Source of the DNA: Datura wrightii
Lineage: Eukaryota; Streptophyta; Magnoliopsida; Solanales; Solanaceae
Assembly: GCA_035772735.1 (NCBI GenBank)
Contig: JASDFA010000007.1
Location: forward strand, 87,381,501-87,445,500
Length of the DNA stretch: 64,000 bases
Reading direction: 5' to 3'
Position numbers and translations under genes: made by a program. The notes below the pieces were generated by a model. That model was not told where the DNA came from. It saw only the letters and a program-made list of their open reading frames with translations, and made no database searches. Below, one piece after another: positions 56,756 to 64,000 of the stretch; the first letter of the stretch is position 1; each line of letters begins with the position of its first letter.

Positions 56756-58078
56756 TCAGTTGTAACTTGCTAGGCCCAAGAAACTCTGAATTTCTGAAGG
56801 ATTCGCCGGCCTACGCCAATTCTTCACCACTTTGATCTTCTGGGAATCTACCCTTATGCCTTCGCTTGATACCACACGTCCCAGAAATGCTACCGAGTTT
56901 AGCCAAAATTCACACTTGCTAAACTTTTCATACAGCTGACGATCCCTGAGGGTTTGCAGTACTATTCTCAAATGAGTGGCATGCTCCTCCTCGCTCCGAG
57001 AGTATATCAAGATGTCATTAATGAACAAAATCAAGAACATGTCCAAATATTCCTTGAACACCCTATTCATTAGATCCATAAAAGTTGTGGGGGCATTGGT
57101 TAGTCTAAAAGACATAACAAAAAATTCATAGTGACCATACCGAGTGTTGAAAGCGGTCTTCGGGATGTCACTCTCCCACACTCTGAGTTGGTGATACCCA
57201 GACCTGAGATCAATCTTGGAGAAGCACTTGGCACCCTGAAGCTGGTCAAACAAATCATCGATCCTGGGTAAGGGGTACCTGTTGTAGATGGTAACTTTGT
57301 TCAACTGCCAACAGTCAATACACATGCGAATGGAACCGTCCTTCTTTCGAATAAATAGAATTGGCACACCCCATGGAGACTGGCTCAACCTAATGAATCC
57401 CTTATCAAATAGATCCTTTAACTGATCCTTCAATTCCTTTAGTTTGGCTGGGGACATCCTGTAAGGAGGGATAGAAATAGGCTGTGTATCTGGCAATAGA
57501 TCAATACCAAAGTCAATTTCCCTCTCCGGAGGAACACCGGGAAAATCATCAAGAAACACCTCCGGATATTCGCACACCACCAGAACTGACTGGATAGTCA
57601 GGGTCTCAGACTCCACATCCTTAACCCTAACTAGATGGTACATGCAACTATTAGAGATCATTTTCCTGGACTTAAGATATGAAATAAACCGACCTGCTAG
57701 TACCGCTGAACTACCCTTCCACTCTAACACTGACTCACCTAGAAAACAAAATTCCACTGTACGGGTCCTGTAATTAATCGAAGTATAACATGCAAATAAC
57801 CAATCCATGCCAAGTATAATGTCGAAGTCAATCATGGCTAACTCTACTAGGTCTGCGGAGGTAACCATGTGCAACACTGTGACCGGGCACCCTCTAAATA
57901 CACGCCTAGCTACAACTGAATCACTAATAGGGGTAGAAACTGAAAACGGTTCTGTCAAGGTCTTGGGACTAACTCCAAGGCTACTAGTAATGTAAGGAGT
58001 CACGAAAGACAAGGTAGCTCCCAGATCTAGCAAGGCGTAAACATCAATATGAAATACACACAACATACCAGTGACCAC
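56756..58078 (-). pseudogene. M protease and reverse transcriptase (one open frame, catalytic change)
   Basis: This 440-codon frame is the longest uninterrupted coding piece of any Tekay copy here. Protease: YALLDLGATLSFV (active-site D-L-G-A) and LGMDWLFACYTSI. RT: ISIPPYRMSPAKLKELKDQL, FIRLSQSPWGVPILF, KIDLRSGYHQLRV (motif A with catalytic D) and GHYEFFVMSFRLTNAP. Motif C reads LFINDILIYS where F-I-D-D is expected, so the first aspartate of the catalytic pair is asparagine. That change should abolish polymerisation. The thumb (FSKCEFWLNSVAFLGRVV) and FLGLASYN end the frame at a stop just before RNase H. Confidence 0.88.
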
Positions 58079-59310
58079 GTCTGGCGAAGTCTCCTTCTCC
58101 TGGCGCGAGGCAAGGGCATAGAATTGGTTTTGGCACTACTCGCCACTCCCACTAGTCGATGCTCCCTGCGGAGAGGAATGGGATGGAGCTGCTGCTATCC
58201 GGGTGTCCTGTGCACAACCCCTATCATCACCCTATCAAGCATATGGGCACGCTCGGCGCATGTGCCCGGATCTACCACACCTATTTCAAACATTCGAGCT
58301 GAGCAGGCACTCTCCAGTGTGACTTTTGTCGCACTTCCCGCAGGCTGGAGAGGTATATTCTAGCTGGGTTCCCCTCTTGTCCCTCGATCCTGAAGCCCTG
58401 CTCCTCTGATCACCCCTAGGTCTAGATGGAACACTAGCTGATGATGGTGCTGGGTCTAGTGACCTTAGCTGAAACTGTGGTCGGTAGCCACTGCCGAACC
58501 TCTGATGTGAAAACCCATGGCTGTCCATCCGAGCCCTCTTTGCCTCCCTCTCTCTCGCATGAGCCACTTCCGTCTGCTGGGTGTACAACACTATGCGAGG
58601 AAATTCCATATCCTGGTGGAGCATGGCAGTCCTGCAATCCTTGTCTAGATAACCAGCCACACCCTAAACGAATCGGCTCACCCGCGCCCTTTGATCCATC
58701 ACTAACTCTGGGGCGTACTTTTACAAATGAGTGAAATCGAGCGAATACTCCAGCATTGTCATCTTTCCCTGCGTGAGGTTCACAAACTCAGCTGCCTTCA
58801 ACTCCCTCATCTCTCGAGGGAAGAACTTGTCGAGAAAGGCCATGTGGAACTCATCCCAGTCGATAGGGCCCGCTCCCGCTGCCCGCTATCCTTCCATTGC
58901 TTGTACCAAATATGAGCGACCTCTTTTAGCTGGTAAGAGTCCAAGTCAACACACTCCCCATTTGTCACCCCCATAACCTGAGTGACCTTCAAGATCCCTT
59001 CAATAAACTCGTGTGGATCCTCATCCACCTTTAATCCCGTGAACTCAGGAGGGTTAATCCTCATAAAGTCTCTAACCAGAGCCGCTGCTTCATTGCTATT
59101 CTATGGGACCTGCACAACAACTTGCTGGTTGACCTTAGCGGTCAAGGCCTGTGCCAACATCTGGATAGCCGCTCGAAATTAAGCGTGGGCAGCTGGCTCT
59201 AGTGCCTGGGGCTCTTGAACAAGTGGAGCTTGCTGATGTCCATGGTCATTTCCATCTCCGTGGCCTTCATCATTTCCGTTCCTCCTTCTATTCATTCTTC
59301 TAGGAGCCAT
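58079..59310 (-). pseudogene. M gag
   Basis: It starts ATGGCTCCTAGAAGAATG at 59310, four bases after TTGCAG, matching T2. The N-terminus is rich in N, G and H, then TAA and frame breaks occur near 59180 and 59103. The Gag domain is readable as FMRINPPEFTGLKVDEDPHE, QVMGVTNGECVDLDSYQL and AHIWYKQWKDS (59064-58900). After a frameshift, MAGYLDKDCRTAMLHQDMEF and a basic RAREREAKRAR stretch follow (58660-58550). The zinc region has CGKCDKSHTGEC near 58345 and a further CCHC-like motif (RSGHM/RRAC) near 58260, interrupted by stops. Confidence 0.82.
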
Positions 59311-59503
59311 AATTCTGCAAATAGCAAATCGCACGAATTCGAAGGATGGAAAGGCTTTTTATCGCATGACATAGAACATGAAAGAAGGGAACATTTCCTA
59401 AACATTTAGTAGCCTATTCTTCATAAGTGTGGAGCGCTTCATACCCATGAAAAAAACTCTATCTAATGTGGCTTTAAGACTCCCTAGGACACACCTGAAC
59501 CTA

Positions 59504-59518
59504 TGGCCTGATACCAAG
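59504..59518 (-). other. M primer binding site (tRNA-Met type)
   Basis: On the minus strand CTTGGTATCAGGCCA lies just inside the LTR, close to TGGTATCAGAGC. Confidence 0.8.
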
Positions 59519-59520
59519 TT

Positions 59521-60304
59521 TGTCACGACCAGAACGTACACCTGGATCGTAGACACGGGACAAGGGACCCCAAGAGGCCCCAAGTCTACCCATGGCACAT
59601 GCATACAACTAATCTTATTCAAATAAGCGGAATGATAATCATAAAACATAGAAAAAACGTAATTATAGCATAACATCAAGAAATATTGGGCATATACACG
59701 GCGGAGCACTACATACTTGTCTGAAAGCCTCTAATACATAAGATGGGCTGATGGGACAATATCCCCAATTAACCCGACCAAAACTGAACATAAACAATAT
59801 GAAAGTTAATCAAACGGCCCTCAGAACATGAGGACTCACCAATAAGCTGAAAACGTAGGCTGAGATGGACTAAGGATAAGGATGAGCCTGAGATCCGGAC
59901 CCTGTATCATGAAATGATACTGCATAGAAAGTATGCAGTCAGTACGTGGAATGTACAGAGTATGCAAGGTAAGGAAAACTGACGTTTAAAAGTAAAATAA
60001 AACTCATAAGTAACATAATAGAAGGACATCATGCTTGTATCATAAACTTCATAAGAGAACATAAGGCTCAAGGCTTTCAAATCATTCATAAGATGTTCAT
60101 AATTATAATCGTAAATAAACTTTATCAAAACATAACTTGAGCCAATAACATAAACATAACAACGCATAAAATATGAGGAACAATGAGAGGACTCATCATA
60201 ACCGACACCATCATGGTAGAGCCTTTCATGATGCCCCACTATGTCGCTCAAGTGGGCAGAACCGACCCTGGCTTGCCAGGAGAGGGTCGTGCATTAGGTG
60301 ATAT
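59521..60304 (-). repeat. M 5' LTR, part (split by D)
   Basis: It begins TGTCACGACC at 59521 and matches 43291-43862 plus 52859-53080. It breaks at GATAT (60300-60304) where D starts. The rest lies outside the window. Confidence 0.9.
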
Positions 60305-61026
60305 TGTCACACCCCACCTTGGGGGTATGACGGGCACCTGGTGCCTACCAGATTCTGGCTCTATTTCAAGAAACGAACCGGCTATATAGCGGCTGTAAAT
60401 ACAGCCCCCGGCCGATTAGGCCTATAGCCACCTGCAATGCACAACAGCTAACTAGAACGATGACACTATAATTTGAAGCAACTGCTATTCACATTTGTGA
60501 CCGACAAGGTCACTAACTATAACCAGAAGAAGGCCCCACGCGTCCATCATCAACAACTAAACACATATATACATGCACGGCCCTACACGACCGGCTCCAC
60601 CACCACAGGGAAACATCAGACTGCAAGCCTTTAGGAAGTAATAATAAAATGGTCGGGACAGGGCCCCGACCTACCCAAACTGTAATCAAAAAGGAAACAG
60701 AAACAACCTCCGACTGTCTAGCTCCGGAGGATAGGAGCTGATAACTCTACTGACTAGATCACGAGGGATCGACTCCTCATCTATGTGTACCTGCAGGCAA
60801 GTAATGCAGCGCCCCCACGGGCGTCAGTACCACTGGTACCGAGTATACAAAGCAAACTGAATACAACTGAATACAAATAACATAACTAGCAATTCTGAAT
60901 AGCAGGAGATAACTGAATCTGTAAGAACTGATATGAATTGAATCAGACTTTCTGTACTGTGATAGGGCAGGAGCGTACCTGTAGTCGCAGCGGCTTGCTG
61001 TCTATTAACTAATATATAAAACATAA

Positions 61027-61059
<33 letters not shown>

Positions 61060-62565
61060 GCAAACAAGAGCCAATACCAACCCCCATAAGCCGGATGGTG
61101 CCAAGCAAGCAAACAATCTATATACCCCTACCCGAGTTAAAACTAGCCAAAAATGAGTCACTTCACTCATCTGCTAACTACGAGCACCTCTGCCGGCCCC
61201 CTAGGTCTCTAGCTCGGGCTATGGCCTCTGATATAAATAACTGTGTCTGAGTCCGGAGGACTCCTATACTGCATTTGTAACTGTAACTGTATCTGAATCT
61301 GTTCCCTAGGCGCTTGCGCGCAACAGGGCTATCTGTACTGTAATGCTGATCAACCTGATATGGGAAAGCTTCATCCCATCTCCGTCCAAACTGGGGATGG
61401 CATGCCACTCCTTGGAGTGACGTAAACCCACCCGCTCAGTGGGTGACATAGTTACCAACCCAGGGTCGGCGAGGACGCTCAAAAGGGTTCCCTCATGACA
61501 CAATCAAGTCTCAACAATCAATAATCACATATATAGCAAGCATGTTTAACTGAAAATACTATTTGTATTCTGATTTCATATTCTGAACTCTTTCTGTGTT
61601 ATACTGATTCTCATACTATTTTATACTGAATCTAGGATCTCATCTGGCTATATGGCTATACTGTGCCGAGATACTATCTGACTGTACTGTATCTGGGATA
61701 TTATCTGTCTGTCTGATATTACTTTACTAACTTTTATTCTGAATATATGTCATAATATTATAAAATATGCTTGCTAAATTCATACAGGACTATACTGAGT
61801 CTAAAATAATGTCTCGCCTTTTGATGTTGTTTCACTAACTTTCGGACTGAATATGATATAACAACGCAAGACAGGTTTACTGAATTCGCACAAAACTCAA
61901 TATTCGACTTCGGGTATCCTATTACGGAGTTTACTGTATTATGCTAGGCTAGAGTTACTAACTTGCCGAAGAAACTGGCTTTACATACCTTTGCTTATTA
62001 TCCGACTAACAGGCGAAGCTCGGTCAGTACTCCAGCTATTTTTCCCAACTGCATTCACATATACATCAATTAAAACTAAATATACTAAAATTCTGGAAGA
62101 AAATATCACTTTCGATATATTTATAGCCCAAACTTTGGCTTATCGAAAATCGATCGAAAACTTGCTATTTCTCGAAAATCCAGATGGGAGAAATATTCAC
62201 TTTAAGGCTAGGAGTACATTGGCACTAATTTGGAGCAATTCCACTTACCTTAGCTCGGTAGCGCGCCAATTTGCCAGCCGAATTTCGCAAAACTAAATCC
62301 GTAGGAATGCTCCCTGCTGCTAAATACCTCGGTATCTGAGGTTATTTTAAATTTGGACTGCGTTTGATGGCATAATCGAGAGATCATTATCAAAATCCTT
62401 CGTACCCCCCTGTTTTCGTGACTTCTCTGGAAATTCTAATGTATTAATGATATATATATATAAAAAACTGACTTTCTCTTTTTTTTGTTTTTTGCTTGCC
62501 TTCTATATCCCTTAACCAACATGCCATTAGGCTATTTATTCATTTAAAATTTACGGTGTGTAACA
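60305..62565 (-). repeat. D: 3' LTR of a C-family element on the minus strand
   Basis: On the minus strand it runs TGTTACACACCG (62565) to GGGGTGTGACA (60305), 2261 bases. It is close to S1 and C LTRs ('gcctgcaggtac', 'gggcaccaggtgcc' reversed). A (TA)n run is at 61031-61059. Splice-donor-like CTAAG|GTAAGTGG near 62252 and AAAG|GTATGT near 61990 (minus strand) match S1. The preceding GATAT is its likely target copy. Confidence 0.9.
61031..61059. repeat. (TA)n microsatellite in D's LTR
   Basis: About 14 TA repeats, absent at the corresponding position in C and S1. Confidence 0.9.
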
Positions 62566-62600
62566 TCCTCCCCCCCTTAAGAACATTCGTCCTCGAATGA
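62566..62600 (-). promoter_or_regulatory. D hairpin and polypurine tract
   Basis: On the minus strand CATTCG-AGGA-CGAATG (62599-62584) is a 6-bp perfect stem, followed by TTCTTAAGGGGGGGAGGA and the LTR start. Confidence 0.8.
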
Positions 62601-62834
62601 CATTCTGACTTATAGAAATCTTAACTGGATGACTTATCCCTGGAAAAATTTCGGCAGAGTTTCCCCTGTATTATGGACTATCTCAAAATTCCTGAAAAGC
62701 AGAAAAGCCCAATACAGGTACTCCACACGATATAATAATATTCATATATAACTGTCTATAATCAATCGCCTACTTTCATATATGAAATATAAGCATTCAT
62801 AAGGAAAAACAGTTCTAACATACCTCCTATTTGG

Positions 62835-64000
62835 CTATGCCTGGAATAAGTGGGGATATCTGGCTTTCATGTCCTCCTCAGCTTCCCAGGTCATCTCTTC
62901 TCGGTTCCTGTTACGCCACAATACCTTGACAGACGCAATATCTTCAGTTCTCAATCTACGAATCTATCTGTCTAAGATAGCTACTGGAACCTCTTCATAT
63001 GCTAACTCTTCTGTGACCTGGACATCCTGAACTGGAACAACTGTGGAAGGGTCTCCTATGAACTTCCTCAACATAGATACATGGAATACTGGGTGAACAA
63101 ACTCTAATTCCGGGGGCAAGTTCAATTCGTATGCTACTCGACCTATTCTTCACCGAATCTGATATGGCCCAATGAACCTCGGGCTAAGCTTGCCTTTCTT
63201 GCCAAATCTCATCACCCCTTTCATCGGAGACACTTTCAAATATACCCAGTCACCCACTGCAAATTCTAAATATTTGCACCGCATATCTGCATAAGACTTC
63301 TGGTGGCTCTGAGCAGTCAGTAGGCATTCTCTGATAAGCTTCACCGCCTCTTCTGATTGACGAATAATATCTGGCCCAATCAGCGCTGTCTCCCCCGCTT
63401 CAAACCAGCCAACGGGTGATCTACATTTCCGCCCATATAATGCTGCAAAGGGCGCCATTTGGATAGCTGAATGATAACTGTTATTATAGGCAAATTCAAT
63501 CAACGGCAGATGCTCATCCCAGCTACCCCCAAAATCTAGTACATACGCTCGTAGCATATCTTCGAGCATCTGGATAGTTCGTTCTGCTTACCCGTCTGTC
63601 TAAGGATGAAAGGTTGTACTTAAGTTAATCTGTGTCCCCAGGCCTTTCTGGAACGACTGCCAGAATCTCACTGTAAATTGTGCTCCTCTATCTAAGATAA
63701 TAGACACCGGAACACCGTGCAATCTGACTATCTCTCTGATATACAGTTCAGCATAATCCTCAGCAGAGAATGTAGTTCGTACTGGCAGGAAATGGGCTGA
63801 TTTTGTTAATCTGTCAACGATTACCCAAATAGAATCATTTCTGCATCTGGTACGGGGTAACCTTGTTACAAAATCATTATTTATCGCTTCCCATTTCCAC
63901 AATGGCACAACTATATCCTGCATCAGACTGCCCAATTTCTGGTGTTCTGCTTTCACCTGCTGGCAGTTAGGACATCTAGATACAAATTCAGCTATTTCAG
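62835..64000 (-). pseudogene. D integrase and chromodomain (continues past window)
   Basis: Read leftwards from the window edge: the zinc end CPNCQQVKAEHQKLG, the core with DSIWVIVDRLTKSAHFLPV, IILDRGAQFTVRFW (second catalytic D) and, after a TAA-type break near 63590, AERTIQMLEDMLRAYVLDFGGSW (E). Then come GDWVYLKVSPMKGVMRFGKKG and GPYQIR followed by TGA at about 63151. The chromodomain-like tail (VAILDRQIRRLRTEDIASVK…TWEAEEDMKARYPHLFQA) ends at TAG 62837-62835. It is less decayed than C, with few stops. The remainder of pol, gag and the 5' LTR lie outside the window. Confidence 0.85.

Larger units (their letters stand above)
43291..64000 (-). mobile_element. M: Tekay-like element on the minus strand (continues past window)
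   Basis: The 3' LTR is split around C (43291-43862 and 52859-54418). The interior spans 54419-59520. The 5' LTR begins at 59521 and is split by D at 60305. Read leftwards the order is LTR, tRNA-Met-type primer site, gag, protease, RT, RNase H, integrase, chromodomain, polypurine tract, LTR. The left border follows CTTAG (43286-43290), the presumed target copy; the partner lies outside the window. Confidence 0.88.

Overview
This is a stretch of flowering-plant repeat DNA made almost entirely of nested Ty3/gypsy LTR retrotransposons. I found no host gene, rRNA, tRNA gene or CRISPR array. The plant assignment rests on two lineages. One is Athila-like, with a primer site matching the 3' end of tRNA-Asp, gag-pro-RT-RNaseH-IN, and a further ORF downstream of pol. 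The other is Tekay/Del-like, with a primer site like initiator tRNA-Met and a C-terminal chromodomain. The species cannot be fixed from sequence alone; a large-genome eudicot (heterochromatin, perhaps an asterid) is my guess.

Layout, with names used below. T1 (Tekay, +): 5' LTR 1-2011 (cut by the window), gag remnants, a 261-bp tandem duplication, and a scrap of pol up to 4583. X (Athila, -, 4584-16970): the only element with gag, protease, RT, RNase H, integrase and ORF2 all recognisable, though broken. Y (Athila, +): LTR and gag, 16971-19821, starting exactly at an LTR terminus inside X's 5' LTR. W (Athila, -): gag and 5' LTR, 19827-22950. Y and W meet head to head at a deletion junction. 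T2 (Tekay, +): spans 22951-43290 and is interrupted in gag by S1 and Z. S1 is a solo LTR (24907-27465, target duplication CTAGT). Z is a complete Athila-like element (27557-37529, target duplication ACTAG). M (Tekay, -): starts at 43291 inside T2's 3' LTR and runs past the window end. C (Tekay-like, +, 43863-52858, target duplication ATAAG) sits in M's 3' LTR. D (same family as C, -, from 60305) sits in M's 5' LTR.

Z is the most informative element. Its two LTRs are nearly identical, it has lost RT, RNase H and integrase, and yet it keeps gag-protease in one frame (two stop codons) and an intact 406-codon ORF2. Comparing X and Z shows a shared, ordered non-coding architecture between pol and the 3' LTR. 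In order it comprises a stem-loop after pol, two copies of a GC-rich ~94-bp palindromic module that is also present upstream of the LTR TATA box, a TATA-like A/T run, and a C/T-rich leader. Then come a leader intron, ORF2, a hairpin plus polypurine-like tract, about 1.8 kb of non-coding DNA, and a second hairpin plus the true polypurine tract. I read this as a self-contained ORF2 transcription unit with its own promoter.

Two signals cross lineage boundaries. Every polypurine tract I could examine is preceded by a small hairpin with an AGGA loop, although the stem sequences differ. The palindromic CCGTGNCACGG-type module occurs in LTRs of both the Athila-like elements and the C/S1 family. These are the most promising undescribed structures here.
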